A DNA stretch of 64,000 nt from Hsuehochloa calcarea (taxonomy: Eukaryota > Streptophyta > Magnoliopsida > Poales > Poaceae). A program made the position numbers and the translations under genes. Each line of letters begins with the position of its first letter. Position 1 is the first letter of the stretch. This document shows, piece by piece, positions 42,271 to 55,463 of this stretch. The stretch covers positions 18,757,385 through 18,821,384 of the forward strand of contig CM070594.1 of the NCBI GenBank assembly GCA_036346395.1, in the 5' to 3' direction. Under the pieces are notes generated by a model that saw only the letters and a program-made list of their open reading frames with translations, was not told the DNA's origin and did no database searches.

Positions 42271-43742
42271 TGTAATACCTTGGAATTGAATCGGGTATTA
42301 GACTATCAGCCGGGAGAAGAAAGGGCAAAGAAAGGAGTACAAATTCTGAAACAAGAAGGGGTTTTTCACATTATTTCGACAACCTGGGCCCTGGGCTGCA
42401 GCCCAGGAGGGACCCAAGAGGGGGCCGACCATGAGAGGGGATCCCCCTCCCCAAAACCCTAAAATCCCTCCCCTCCTCCCCTCTTTCCCCCATTGAGCCG
42501 CCGCCTCTCCCCACCTCTCCCTTGCACCTTTGTTGCTCGTTAGATTTGGGTATGTTGCGTTCATTTTGTGACCTCATCACCTCTTAGCAAGTTGTAGGTC
42601 TCGTCTTTATCTTTCTTTTGGCATCAAGATCATCTGATTTGGACGTACGGTTTAGGAGTTATGGTAGTTTAATTTACCGCGACAGTCCAGGAGGGTTGAC
42701 GTGAATTGGCAGATTATCTTGTCTGGCCAATTTGAATTTTTTAGAAGCCGAATCAGAAATGCCTCCCAAAATGAATGTTGTATATAATTCTGTAAGCTTT
42801 CTAAGTTGATAAAGAACATTTTTTTAAGAGTTGCCAATCAAAAGTTATGCAATTTTTACCATAGCTGTTTTCTGTCTGTCAAATTGTTAGGACAGAGATC
42901 TTCACCTGAACATTAGGACTAGTAGGAGACCCAATCAGGGGACTTGCCCAACTAGACTATTGTATCTGGTTTTGTCGTGATTCCATAGACTCCAAGATCA
43001 CCCTGTTCTGAGTTGCGTAGCAAAAGTTATGGTAGTTTTGGTGCTCTGTCCAGAGAACCCGACGTAAAAATTGATATTTTGTAGATTGACTTGGTAGGGG
43101 TAGTTTATGGCAGAATCAGAAGGGCTTCCCAACTAAGTTTATTTAGGTAATTTAATTACCTTTCCAGAAAGTCTGAGAACACGTAATTTGGATCCTGGTA
43201 GTGAAAGTTATGAATTTTTTTAAGTTGACTGTCCACTGAAGGGACAGATCGACGTTTAGGATTTCGGTTTGGAATCGAGTTAGACCCTTTTGCGAGTTCG
43301 AGTAGGTTGTTATATATTTTTTATTTGACTCACTGTTGTCGCCTTAGTGTGCGTTAGCTATTTATTCAGGTGGTGGACGGGTCCCGGGGGCAGCGTCTTC
43401 TGCACGTCCCACGTTCTCTCGCGGTTAAGGCAAGTGTGATCATGGTTATATTAGATATTATCGAATGACTTGACCGATACATTCTATGGTTATTTATATT
43501 GTTCATGATTGATTTGGTGATATGTCTGGTAATGAGCATGGACTCTATTGTTACGAGTTACGTGTTTATCATGGTTGCTTTGAAAGTTGGAAGGACTATG
43601 TTTGTGAGGTTTGTAGTATGAGTAGGATATTCATATGCAATGTTGTTATGGATGTATATTATTGTCAAATGGAGAATTCATACATATGCATCATGTAGTT
43701 ATTGAAGTCTTGGTCATGTGTTGATCAAGCCAGGGTTGGGTC

Positions 43743-43900
43743 CCCGTCATGTTGGTGACGGGCAATAGGTCCTCATGCTTGAAGAGCATGGGCAAAGGTC
43801 CTCATACTTGCAAAGTATGGGTAAAGGTCCCTGTGCCAGATGGCACAGGCATGGGTGTGCATCGACGGATGCGCACTTTGCATTACCGGTAAAATGCAAA
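43743..43900 (+). other. array of six consecutive short hairpins in LTR C (5' copy)
   Basis: The stems are CCCGTCA/TGACGGG (43743-43762), CATGCT/AGCATG (43774-43790), CATACT/AGTATG (43803-43819), CCTGTGCC/GGCACAGG (43830-43849), GTGTGCATC/GATGCGCAC with loop GACG (43855-43876), and TTTGCATT/AATGCAAA around ACCGGT (43877-43900). The spacers between the first four share AAGGTCC or TAGGTCC. The 3' LTR repeats the array at 53589-53746. Confidence 0.85.
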
Positions 43901-44043
43901 AAGACAAAGATAAAGACAAAGAACATAAAGAGCATATAAGCAGGTTGCATGTCATGTGTATGTGGTTTATTCGGTGAATAGATTTGTGAGGTATAATTGA
44001 TGGGTTTCTTTCTTATACTGTTGTTACCAATTATTATGCTTGC

Positions 44044-44059
44044 TGAGTCTTTGGACTCA
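44044..44059 (+). other. conserved LTR stem-loop (LTR C, 5' copy)
   Basis: TGAGTC, loop TTTG, GACTCA, preceded by CTTGC and followed by CCCCTTG. The 3' LTR copy is at 53890-53905. Confidence 0.85.
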
Positions 44060-44216
44060 CCCCTTGTTGTTTGTTGTGTTTTAGGTACCTGTATGAGATC
44101 GGCATGCATGGGAGAAAGGAAGGGCTAGAGTAGTTGCACGCTCGCACTATATACACACATGAGAATAAAAGAAAAATTAATTCAGTAGATGGATGAATTA
44201 TCTAAAATTATGCTTA

Positions 44217-44229
44217 TGATCATTACTTG
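44217..44229. repeat. 13-bp duplication flanking the LTR-B insertion (left; right copy 47463-47475)
   Basis: TGATCATTACTTG occurs on both sides of LTR-B and once at the matching, uninterrupted site in the 3' LTR of C (about 62909-62921). Confidence 0.93.
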
Positions 44230-46720
44230 GGAACGAGAAGATGACTTGAAGGCCGAGTTTCCCCACCTATTCTCTAGTCAGCCTAAATCTCGGGGTCGAC
44301 ATTCCCTTTAAGAGGGGTAGGTTTGTAGCGTCCCGCTTTTTCAGAGTTTTTCAAAATTTTAAAAGAGAACCATTTGCTTATATTTGCTAAAAGCTTAATT
44401 TGAAATTTCAGGATCAATTGTAGTTTAATATGAATTAATTAAAATTGAATTAAATTAAAGTTGGTTTAATTGGGTTTTCTGGTATTTAAAATCAAAATTA
44501 TTATTTTAAGTGTTTTCTTGGATTTTAAAAAAATGGTTTTCATTTTACCCGAAATTAATAATTATTTTATTTGCAAAAGAAAAAAAGAAAAATTAAAAAT
44601 GAAACTATTTTTATTAAGTCTAGGATGATTCATGGAATTTTTGTGAATTTTCCTAGAATATTCGGACTCTATTTGCTATTTTCTAAATTGCCTTTTCATT
44701 TGTTGGATTTTCTGATAAACAAAAATTATTTTAAATCCCCTTCCTGTTGATGGGCCGAAACCCCCTTCGGCCCATCCCTATTCCCCGCGCCCGCCTGCTT
44801 CCGTGCGGCCCGCTCCCGCGCGCGCCCTCGCTCCCGGCCGTTGTATCTCCATCCGGCCTCTCTCGTTCGCCCGCGCCTCTCCCCTTTCCCCCACCGTCCG
44901 ATCAAAATCAGACGGCGCTTCTTCCGCCGCCCCTGTTCTTCTTCCCCATTCCTCTCTTCTCTCTCCCGACACCTCGCCTGGTGGCGCTGCCGCCGCCCCG
45001 CCGCCAACCTCGGTCCCGCCGCCGCTTTGCTGCGCCGTCCCATCCCGCCTCGGCCTCCGCATCCCCTTTTTCCTCTACCCCATGCGCGCGCTCTGCCGAG
45101 CCTCTGCGCTCCCCTCTCTCTCTCCTCGCCGTGCCCTCCCCGGCGCACCCCCCCCGTGACCCTCCTCCACCCTTTAAAGCGAGCCCGGCTCCGCCTCCCT
45201 CCCTCTCCCGTGCCCCCTTCTCCCTCTCTCCCTCACTCTCTCCCGGCCAAATTTCGTCCCTCTCCCGTCGGCACCCGATCTCGCCGCCGCCGCCGGTTGC
45301 GCCGCCTTCGGTCCTCCTCCGACGTCGGCTACCCCACCATCGCCTTCCCTAGGTCGCCACCGACCCAAGCTCTCCCCTTGCCGGCCGCCTCCGTTCGCCG
45401 CCCTCTTTCGCCGCCACCACCGCTTTCTCCTTCGCACCGCCGCCGCTTCATTCCCCTCCAAGGGTGCGCGTTAGCTTCCCAGATCCCCTCTTTCCCCAGT
45501 GCCTCGCCTCGGCCGCCAAGCGCGCCGACGCCGGCAATCCGTCGGTTCCGCGCCTCGCCGCTCCTGCGACGTGGCGGTGGCGTGGCGCCGATCGGCAAGA
45601 AATCGGCGTTTTCGGCGACGTGGCTGCCGTGTGTATGTGCTTGTGCTTGGCGCGATCAAGTTTTCCGGGTTTTCAAGAGAAAATAAATCCGGAAATTCAA
45701 GAAAATAAGAAAAAATAACCCTAATTCTATCATTTCATGTGATTTCCAACTTCTTTCGGCCGTAACTTTCTCATCCGAACTCCGATTTGGGTGATCCAAA
45801 TTTCTATATTCACATAAAATCAGCCCCTTTCATTTGGTTCTTATTTTGTAATTTTTGGAGTTCACTTGGTGCTGTTTTATTTATTGTTGCTATTCTCGCA
45901 CGTGTAGATTCCGGCATTTCGGAAGATTTCTTCGACCCGACGACCGAAGACCCGCTCCTCATCAACGAAGGCAAGTCGTAGGCCTTTGACCATGTTGAAC
46001 CCATTTTATAAATGTATATTATTTTAAATTATCATGCATGACTAGATTTATTAAAAATAGTTTTGGGAGTAGATAATAACAAATTGCCATTATGCCACCT
46101 TGATAAATTGAAAAATGAAATGTCTCCTTGAATGACATATATCCTTGGACACCTTAGGATGGTTAATACTAGTTGGACATGGTTGTATTACCAACATGGG
46201 CGCGTATTATTGCTTAGACATGCTCTAGTTACCCGCAGTACTCACGATCACATGTTCAATGAATAATAAAATTTGACTAATGGAACTATGGAATTGCGGT
46301 GTGAGACCACTATAATTTAAAATGTGTTGTGCCATGGCAGAGATTGCCATTTGGTCGGGAATGAACAAAAATGATTTATGCTCGGGCTTGTGGTAGGGGG
46401 TTAAGGTGGGTGCGTGAGGCACATTGGGATGTGGTAGTCTCGCCTGAGCAGCCAACTAAGCACATAACTTTGTAAGTTATTGATCTGGGCCACCTCGTGC
46501 AACCACAAGTCCGGTATGGGACGGACCTGGCCAACTAATTCGGGAATTTTTGAGTCGGTTCTGTTTGGGTTGATTATTGGCGCAAGAGGGGGCCGTGAGG
46601 GCGAATCCTTAGCGAGCAGAACCGAGGCAAAATGGAACTTTGTAAAGGCCTTGTGATAATCATTTAGTCGCACACCCTCGGAAGTGTGTCAGACGGACAT
46701 TACAAGTGATTTATCTCTTG

Positions 46721-46795
46721 TGGGTAAAGTTGTACAACCTCTGCAGAGTGTCAAAATCTATTCGAATAGCCGTGTCCCCGGTTACGGACATGCCT
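46721..46795 (+). other. conserved block shared by LTR-A and LTR-B
   Basis: GGGTAAAG, then ACCTCTGCAGAGTGT, the palindrome CTATTCGAATAG (46758-46769) and GGTTACGGACATGC closely match 14669-14746 in LTR-A, although most of the two LTRs is strongly diverged. Confidence 0.85.
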
Positions 46796-47060
46796 AGTGA
46801 TTTCGCGCAAGGGGTAGCATTTTCAAAAATGTGGTATTGGTTCGATGGAAAGGTTTGGTTGGAATGGTTGGGAAGTGAAGGGGAGGTTCACTATTTGATT
46901 CACAAGAACTTGGATATCTATGTACTATTCTTTTAAAATCCTGCTTTGCAATCTAATTATTGTATTTACTGTTAAACTTGCTTTCTGTGAATTAGCCATA
47001 AAGCCATTCTTGTTTAAGCCTTGCATGAATACTATGTGCATACATTTCTCTACGACTTGC

Positions 47061-47079
47061 TGAGTACTTTATGTACTCA
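47061..47079 (+). other. conserved LTR stem-loop (LTR-B copy)
   Basis: TGAGTAC, loop TTTAT, GTACTCA, preceded by ACTTGC. Confidence 0.8.
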
Positions 47080-47747
47080 CGGCTTTATGCCCTTTGTTGA
47101 TCAGTCCCAGCAGAAGAATCAGGACAGGTTGAGTACTATGAGGAAGGCTACTTTGAAGACTTCGCGAACTAGGTCACGTCCTCCACTCGATTGCCTGTGG
47201 GCATGTCGATTGGGCTCCACGTATTTTGAGATTTCCGCTGCCAGATACTCTGTTGTGGTTAAGCCCTGTGAGTTGACTTTTGTAAGAACCTGACCATAAG
47301 GTCCTTTGCTGTTAACTAATATTACTTTGTCTACTTCATTAGTTCGTTGTTGAATGGTTATGATAACATCATTGTTGCAACTGTGCGAGCTAGCTACTGA
47401 TCATGGGACTAGCTCGGTATGCACAGAGGGTCTCGGGGTTGTGTGACACCCGGGGTCCGACATGATCATTACTTGATTGGATTAGACTGTAATAAAGGAG
47501 TTTAAAAATTGAATACTTATGATCTACTTTCAGATGTCTATTTGATAAAGGTGAATAGCCTATGTGGGTTATGTTTGGATCATTTTTTTTAAGTAGACTA
47601 ACTCTTGTTATATTTGCTTGTGGGAACCCCAATATAGTAACTATACAAAGGAGGTTCTGCCGGAATTTGGTAAAGAGTTTAGTTAATTATGTTTATCTTG
47701 TTATTTTAGTAGCATTCCAAGCTCATGTAGGGATGGGGTGTTACAGT

Positions 47748-47759
47748 TGGTATCAGAGC
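47748..47759 (+). promoter_or_regulatory. primer-binding site of element C (initiator tRNA-Met)
   Basis: TGGTATCAGAGC starts two bases after the 5' LTR end and is complementary to the 3' end of plant initiator tRNA-Met. Confidence 0.93.
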
Positions 47760-50700
47760 GGGCTTTAGGTCCGTGGTGAATAGGTTAGCAACTTAGGTAA
47801 CTTGATTTGTAAAAAAAAATCTATTAATGGTTAATTAACTTAAAACTTGACACACTGGTGCACAGTAGGATGGGAATGGGCAAAGCATTGCATTTACGTT
47901 TCCGGTTTGTAGCATTAATTATTGCTGATATGAATTGATTATATATGAATGCTTATGATTTGGTTACGTGATTGTTATATGTGATGATAGTAGATGCTGA
48001 GAGGTAGAGATTGTGGTTATGGCCATAGGTATGGTCAGGTTGTACTGCCGTTGGTGGTAGGGGGAAAGGGAAGTGTTTACTCTGATAAACTTTGTTATGA
48101 AAGTTGGGGATGGGTCTCCTTGGGAAGCTTGTTGTGTTCTTGAGTTTCCATTGGGATATTCTGATTAGCCATTGTTGGTTGATGAATTTTCATGGATTAG
48201 TGGGTACAAAGCGACGTGTTGGAAAGTTCTATTTGGTCCTTGAGAAGTTCATTGTGGTTGATGGTTGCTTTGAGAAAGATTAATGTGTTTCCGTTGGCTT
48301 AACTTGTCTCTTAAAGCAATTATTGTTTTCCCAATTGTTGAGTTATTCATGCTACTCGTGAGCTTGGTTAACTGTCAAGGTTGACCTTTGAATTAGAGTT
48401 TTATCTTTCTTATTGGTAAACATGACCCATGTATTTCGCTTGATGATTTGGATAATGAAGGTCTGCTTTTGCGAGTCTTTTAGTATGTGGAAGCTTTGAC
48501 TCAATGTAACTCTTTTGGGTATTCTGAGTGTTGAAGTTGAATGGTTCTCTTTTATGAAAGAAAATGTTAAATCCTTTTAGCGATGTATTCTCATGGATAA
48601 GTGAGAGATTACAATCAAAGAAATTAATGGGTATGATATGGGTTATCAGCCTGGGTTTGCGGTGTGGTGCATAATAAATCTTAACGAGTACCCCTGGAAG
48701 TGAAATCGGTTAAGTCGATATTGTCCTCTAGTAGTTCTTGATGAGCTATGAATATGAGGGTGACTATACTTGGTTGGAATCAATAGAGTTATTAAAAGTG
48801 TGGAACATTGATGAAATGGTTGATTATTAGAAGTGTGTAGTTTGCTAAACTTGTTAGATTATTTGGTCTCGATAGGCTAATCTAACGATGTAGAATGAGA
48901 GACATAAAGATTTGTTCGACTGTTGTCTCAGTAGATAATGATATGGAACTTTCTTTGATTGGCTACTTGATGATCTTGTGTATGCCCGAGGGAATACAAA
49001 TAGAGAAAGGACCATAGATTCGTCCATGATTGGATAACAATCAATGGTTTATGTTAACCTCCAGATTGGAATTAGTGTGTACTAGATTAGTGCGACCATT
49101 GTTAAGAGGTAAAGGGTTGAAATTTAAAAGTAATTTATTCATGTGTGTTTTATGAGGATGACCTGCGGCTGCATGGCCTTATTAAAAGAGGTTTGCTTTG
49201 ATAGTGTGGTTTGTGTATCAGATAATCTCTAGGACAAGTTGACCGTTAGAATCTTATTGAAATAATAGAAATATTATGAAATAGTTTATTGTGTTTGTTT
49301 TAGAAGGGTTTATGATAGGATTGAATAGGAGACAGGTGTTTGCATGATGATGAAATTGTCGGATAATAGTATGCCTTTGATGAAAGGGTTTTGGTTTAAC
49401 CTATTAAATTGTGTAGTAGATTCCCTCTAAAATAAAGTGGTTGTTGTAGTGAGGTTGCATGATTTTAGTATACCCTCAATTTGAAGTAGAGATGATAAAG
49501 TGGTATATACCAATTTGGTGAACTTTTGGAGCTTTACAATGGAAGAGTTGACTATAAAAAATCATGTTAAAAAGTGTGTTATTCTAAATGTTAGTGAGAT
49601 TGTCTGCAATGGATTGTGACTTGTGGGAGCGGTGATGATTCTTTCAGAAAGAAAGTAATTTGACCGCCTTGTGTAATATCGGATAAATGAAAAGTTTAAG
49701 AGTTTTGTATTCATGAACTTTTGGTAAATCATGATTACTGTGGTAGCTGAAATTGTTGAGCAAAAAAAAATCGAGGTGTAAGAATGTTCTACGGGGTTCT
49801 TAAGTGATTAGTGTGATCTGGTTTTAATGCACTTCTTGTTAGAGGTGGCAAGTGATGTGGTACACAAAGAAAATTATTTTCGTTGTTAAGGAAAAGAGTG
49901 TGGTAGAGGTATTTGGAGTTGGAGTTAAGTTTTGCAGCTGGCAAACTTAATAAAGTGTGTTTAACATTTTGGTTGTTGTCGCTTAAGAGTTTCTTGAGTT
50001 TCAATGGAAATGTTTTATTCTTGTCTGTTGAGGGTTGAAAATTCGCTTCTAGTGGAATTTGTGCACTCAATTGTGGTCTCGTCCTCAATTTTCCGAGATC
50101 TTGGCTATTTGACTCTCTCCATTGGTTTTGTGTCTACTGCGAGTGGTAAATGTTTTTACGTGCTGAAACGTGTTTCTACCTATAGCTTCTTTTGAGAAAA
50201 GATTAACTGATTTGTGTTGCAATATCTTTTAGGACGTATAATGGCAACTTGATAGTGGTGGTCAACTAGATGATTTTGGGAGAGACTCTGGGTGTCAATT
50301 TGTTTGAGATGCATTGAGTGATAAGTTGATTTCTTGGAGTAGTCTTTGGAGAGGGTTTACCTTCAATAGAAAGTTTGGTCTTTGGGGATAAACCGATGGC
50401 AATATTTGTAACTAATAGAACCTATAGTGGTTTGCGGTCAAAGATCATTTGTTCATGTTGAGTGGAACATTAGAATTGTTGAAAGCATGGAAATCTTGGA
50501 TAGTCTATTACAGATGAATTGAGTAATGTGCCAGATTGTATAGGTAAAAAAAATGAAGGTATAAGTTAATGAGAGCAGGATTAGCGAAGAAATCTGATTG
50601 TAATGTCAATTGATGGGATAGTAGGGATTCTTTGAATTATTACAGTGCGACTTGGCTTGGTGAGTAACCCTCTAGGAGTTAGAATCTCTCTAAAGATAAT

Positions 50701-52097
50701 TTGGTTGAGAATATATTTTCAGGTGGTTGTTAATGAATGAGTATGTTTAGATGGTGAGAATCTTAGTCATCGGATTTGAGAGTTTTCGTATCAGTTGCAT
50801 CGAAATACATTTACATGAGCCTTGGAGATTGAAAATTTTGGCTTGGTGTTTTATGCTAGGACCTTGGAGGCTAATGAGATTGTGTAGGAATAGTGGAACA
50901 AAGTGGATTTCAAATAGTACGATGATCATTGATAGCATCCTTTGGGTGTAGTAAATGAGGGTGTGTGTGCTGCGAATTTTAAGTTGATTATTCTTAAAGG
51001 ATTGAGAAGATGTGCTCGTGGGTGCAATCTATATTGAGGTACGTTGGAAATTATTTATCAAAGTGATTCATTTGGTAGAGGAGTTGGCTAGAGCATGTAT
51101 TTGTGGATTAGTAGAGTCTCTCTACATGAGTGTGGTTGTTGCTTTCGGGTTGAGCAACGCTTTGAGGCTGTTGGATAAGAGAAAGGAGCATGGTGTTAAT
51201 TGGGAATCCCAGAATCTAAATGAATGCTTATTCCTAAAATAAGGATTGAGGAAGAAGGGTGTTTTCTTGGGTAATAGAATGCTCTCTTAATTCTTGTTCG
51301 AGCAACGTGTCATGACGGGTGTCATTTCCAATTTGATTTGGCTTTATACGGGTATGTGTGGTTCTTTCCGGTTCATAAAGAATAAAGGAAGAGATTGATT
51401 TGAGCATTCGAGTGATTTTCGCTTTGGCTTGCGTGGTGTTTATTTGCAAATTGTCTACTTTGGAAATGGAAAAGGTTCTTGAGATAAATCTTCAACTTTG
51501 GATTTGATTCTGTTGGTAGGGAGTTGTTAATGCATGGTTACGATGAGAATCTTTTATTTTCAAGTTGGGATATGTTTGCAAAATGGTTGTTTAAAAACGA
51601 GTTCTGTTTTACGTTCCTGGTTTACGGTTGTGCTCCTTGTTAAGGTGAAAGAACTGATTGAGACGTGGAACAAGAGTTCCGGGTGTTTTGTGTTGGTTGT
51701 GTTATTTGGCACCGAAGAGAAGAGTGGCCTAAGGTACAAAGGTTCATTTTTGGAAGCTGCAGTGATTTTGGAAGGTGGAGTATTGCTAGGACTATCTCGA
51801 GTCCTGGCCCAGGGTATACAATGTTTTGTGCAACCCGGTGTCGAGGGAGTACTTGAGGCATCTGGAGCATGAAGTTTCATTAGAGCCGTCGAACCACGAG
51901 TCAGACCGTGCTATCGAGTCCTGCCTGTGGAGTGGCTCTGAAAAGAGCGGGATGAATAATACAACATAATACGTTAGTTAGTAAAGGTGCGGTGGACTCA
52001 TCAGACCGAGCGGAAAAGCGACTTGGGAGCTGGAATCCCGCGTGCTAATTGTTAATGTCCTTCGAGTAGAACGACAGAAAGAATTCGGGGTCGAATT
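47760..52097 (+). other. non-coding internal domain of element C
   Basis: These 4.3 kb contain no gag or pol motif and no long frame on either strand. They start with GGGCTTTAGGTCCGTGGT and GCACAGTAGG, as in element D. Later stretches align loosely with D; for example GACTCAATGTAACTCTTTTGG at about 48498 corresponds to GGCTCAATGTATTCCTTTTGG at about 57210. This is the pattern of LARD-type elements, which keep a conserved but untranslated interior. Confidence 0.75.
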
Positions 52098-52116
52098 CAG
52101 TTTAAGGGGGGTAGAA
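52098..52116 (+). promoter_or_regulatory. polypurine tract of element C
   Basis: Text around AAGGGGGGTAGAA directly precedes the 3' LTR. It primes plus-strand synthesis. Confidence 0.85.
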
Positions 52117-53588
52117 TGTAATACCTCGGAATCGAATCGGGTAATTAGACTATCAGCCGGGAGAAGAAAGGGCAAAGAAAGGAGTACCAATTCTGAAACA
52201 AGAATGGGTTTTTCATATTATTTCGACAACCTGGGCCCTGGGCTGCAGCCCAGGAGGGGCCCAAGAGGGGGCCGACCATGAGGGGCGATCCCCCTCCCCA
52301 AAACCCTAAAATCCCTCCCCTCCTCCCCTCTTTCCCCCATTGAGCCGCCGCCTCTCCCCACCTCTCCCCTGCGCCTCTGTTGCTCGTCAGATTTCAGTAC
52401 GTTGCGTTCATTTTATGACCAGATCACCTCTTAGAAAGTTGTAGTCCTCGTCTTTATCTTTCTTTTGGCACTGAGATCATCTGATTTGGACGTATGGTTT
52501 AGGAGTTATGATAGTTTTACCGCTACTGTCCAGGAGGGTTGACGTGAATTGGCAGATTGTCTTGTCTGGCCAATTTGAATTTTTTAGAAGCCGAATCAGA
52601 AATGCCTCCCAAAATGAATGTTGTAGATAGTGCCGTAAGATTTCCAAGTTGATAAAGAACATTGTTTTTGGAGTTGCCAATCAAAAGTTATGCAAGTTTT
52701 ACCATCACTATTTTCTGTCTATCAGATTGTTAGGACAGAGATCTTCACCTGAACATTAGGACTAGTAGGAGACCGAATCAGGGGACTTTCCTAACTATAC
52801 TATTGTAGCTGGTTTTGTCGTGATTCCATAGAGCCCAAGATCACCCTGTTATGAGTTGCGTAGCAAAAGTTATGGTAGTTTTTGTGCTCTGTCCAGAGAA
52901 CCCAACGTAAAAATTGATATTCTGTAGATTAACTTGGTAGGGGTAGTTTATTGCAGAATCAAAAGGGCTTCCCAATTAAGTTTATTTAGGTAATTTAATT
53001 ACCTTTCCAGAAAGTCTGAGAACACGTAATTTGGATCCCGGTCGTGAAAGTTATGAATTTTTTTAAGTTGACTGTCCATTGAGGGGACAGATCGACGTTT
53101 AGGATTTGGGTTTGGAATCGAGTTAGACCCTTTCGCGAGTTCGAGTAGGTTGTTATATTATTTTTTTTGCTTTGACCCGTTGCTGTCGCCTTAGCTTGTG
53201 TTAGCTATTTATTCAGGTGGTGGATGGGTCCCGGGGGTAGCGCCTTCTGCACGTCCCACGTTCTCTCGCGGTTAAGGCAAGTGTGATCATGGTTATATTA
53301 GATATTATCGAATGACTTGACCGATACATTCTATGGTTATTTATATTGTTCATGATTGATTTGGTGATATGTCTGGTAATGAGCATGGACTCTATTGTTA
53401 CGAGTTACGTGTTTATCATGGGTGCTTTGAAAGTTGGAAGGACTATGTTTGTGAGGTTTGAGTATGAGTAGGATATTCATATGCAATGTTGTTATGGATC
53501 TATATTGTTGTCAAATAGAGAATTCATACATATGCATCATGTAGTTATTGAAGTCTTGGTCATGTGTTGATCAAGCCAGAGTTGGGTC

Positions 53589-53746
53589 CCCGTCATGTTG
53601 GTGACGGGCAATAGGTCCCCATGCTTGAAGAGCATGGGCAAAGGTCCTCATACTTGCAAAGTATGGGCAAAGGTCCCTGTGCCAGATGGCACATGCATGG
53701 GTGTACATCGACGGATGCGCACTTTGCATTACCGGTAAAATGCAAA
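53589..53746 (+). other. array of six consecutive short hairpins in LTR C (3' copy)
   Basis: It has the same stems as 43743-43900. The second stem is extended here (CCCATGCT/AGCATGGG), while the outermost pair of the fourth and one pair of the fifth are lost. Confidence 0.83.
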
Positions 53747-53911
53747 AAGACAAAGATAAAGACAAAGAGAATAAAGAGCATATAAGCAGGTTGCATGTCA
53801 TGTGTATGTGGTTTATTCGGTGAATAGATTTGTGATGTATAATTGATGGGTTTCTTTCTTATACTGTTGTTACCAATTATTATGCTTGCTGAGTCTTTGG
53901 ACTCACCCCTT

Positions 53912-53916
53912 GTTGT
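53912..53916. repeat. 5-bp target duplication GTTGT of element D (left; right copy 62759-62763)
   Basis: GTTGT flanks both ends of D. The uninterrupted 5' LTR of C confirms that one copy is ancestral. Confidence 0.95.
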
Positions 53917-55463
53917 TGTAGTACCCCGAATATCGAATAGAGAGAAGGTTAATCGGGCGAGGGAATTAATTAAAAACTTAATCTTTTTGGGGAAAATCTG
54001 GAACCTGGGCTTCCAACCCAAGCTAGGGCTGCCTTTGGCCGGCCAATTTGTGGGCCAAGAAGGGGGGAGGCGCCCCAAGAGGGCCCAAGCCCAAGCCGGC
54101 CACCCCTCTCCTTAACCCTAGGCCAAAAACCCCCACTTCCCCCTTTTTCCCCCACCCCTCCCCCTTGAGCCGCCACCTCCCCTCCCATGGCCGGATCCTT
54201 GCTGCTCCTTGGTGTCCTCGCTGCTGTGGTGTGGTCTCCGGTGATCCCCGGTGCTTCTCCCCAAGAACCCCTCCGACATCTCCTTTCCCCGCCGTCGACA
54301 CCGGCCATCCTTCGCATCCTTGTGGCCGGCCCTTTGGAGAGGGAGGAGAGGAGAAGGGAGGAAGGCCTTAGGGAACCAGATCATCGTCGTTCTACGGGTC
54401 TTCAAGGGTAACGAAGGTGTTTTAGTGGTAGTTTGATTCGGTTTTATTGATTAATGGTGGATTAGATCTAAATCGCGTTCTGTCCTGGAGATTCCAGAAC
54501 GCATCTGTCTTCTTGCGCGGCCAGTTTCGACCCTTTAGAGGCCGAATCTCGGGTTGACCTCTCCTAGAGATATGTTCCTGGTTTCATTAGCTTTCTTTTG
54601 GCACCTGGATCACGAATTTTCACCCAGTAGATTAAAAGTTATGACTGTTTTACTACGTGCTGGTCTGTCTGCCAGAATTGCTGGGTATAGTCGGTTGCAC
54701 CTAGGTTTTGATCTAGTTAGAGTCAGAATCAGGTCGGCCACCCAACTAGGTTTATAAAGATAATTTCACCATGTTTCCAGGCTGATAAAAATCACTTTAT
54801 TTGGATCAGTGGTTTAAAAGTTAGAGCCTTTTCTTTCGGGCTGTTCTGAATTCTGGGCAGACTGCAATTATAGTTTTTCATTGGATGATTAGACCTCTGT
54901 ATTGGCCGAATTAGAGTTTACCATCAACTAGAGTTTTGTAGCCAGTTAAGTTAAGAAAATCTGGGCACTGGTTTCGTGTCGTTTCGAGTTCCAGATAATT
55001 AAATATGCTTTTTCTCGTACCGCTGCTCTTAAGGGCTGAAATCTGGCAGAATAGTTTATTTTCAATTTGGGTCTATGCGGTATATTGAATAGTCAGGGGT
55101 TATTGTAGAACATCGGTAGCAGTGTTATATCGTTGTTCTTATTTTGGGAACATGCTTGTGTAGGCGGTGAGACATCCCGTGTGGGAACACCTCCGTTGCC
55201 TGCTAACGAGTCACTACATAAAAGGCAAGTACTGTATGCATAATGATATGTTGTTTACATGAATGTTTTGTGCCTTGTTCATGATGTTGATATACTACAA
55301 GTACCTTGTATACTATGTTTGATGCAAAAAATGTGATGTGTGAGTGAATGATTATATTTGTTCGTACTTGTAGATGAATGCCATGTATTTCTTTTCAATT
55401 ATGAGTACTATTCAATATTGCCATGGGATCACATCATGACATGCATAAATTACATTGGTAAGA

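Larger units (their letters stand above)
44230..47462 (+). mobile_element. LTR-B: one large gypsy LTR with a 94-bp piece of internal domain
   Basis: The insertion starts with 94 bp of internal sequence (44230-44323) ending in a polypurine-like AAGAGGGGTAGG. One full LTR follows (44324-47462, 3,139 bp), starting TGTAGCGTCCCGC and ending GGGGTCCGACA. The LTR is a diverged relative of LTR-A: it shares the layout, the block at 46721-46795 and a stem-loop at 47061-47079. Open frames in its GC-rich part (44760-45700) are compositional. The flanking duplication is 13 bp rather than 5, so the origin is unusual. Confidence 0.88.
42271..47745 (+). mobile_element. 5' LTR of element C, interrupted by LTR-B
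   Basis: The LTR runs 42271-44229 and 47476-47745. It starts TGTAATACCTTGG and ends GGGGTGTTACA. It contains a CT-rich CCCTCCCCTCCTCCCC segment, an array of six hairpins (43743-43900) and the conserved TGAGTC stem-loop (44044). I see no strong TATA box. Confidence 0.93.

Noticed and set aside
44726..45718. Dense open frames up to 281 codons in LTR-B
   Set aside because: This CCG/TCC-rich LTR segment shows frames open on both strands, with no motif.
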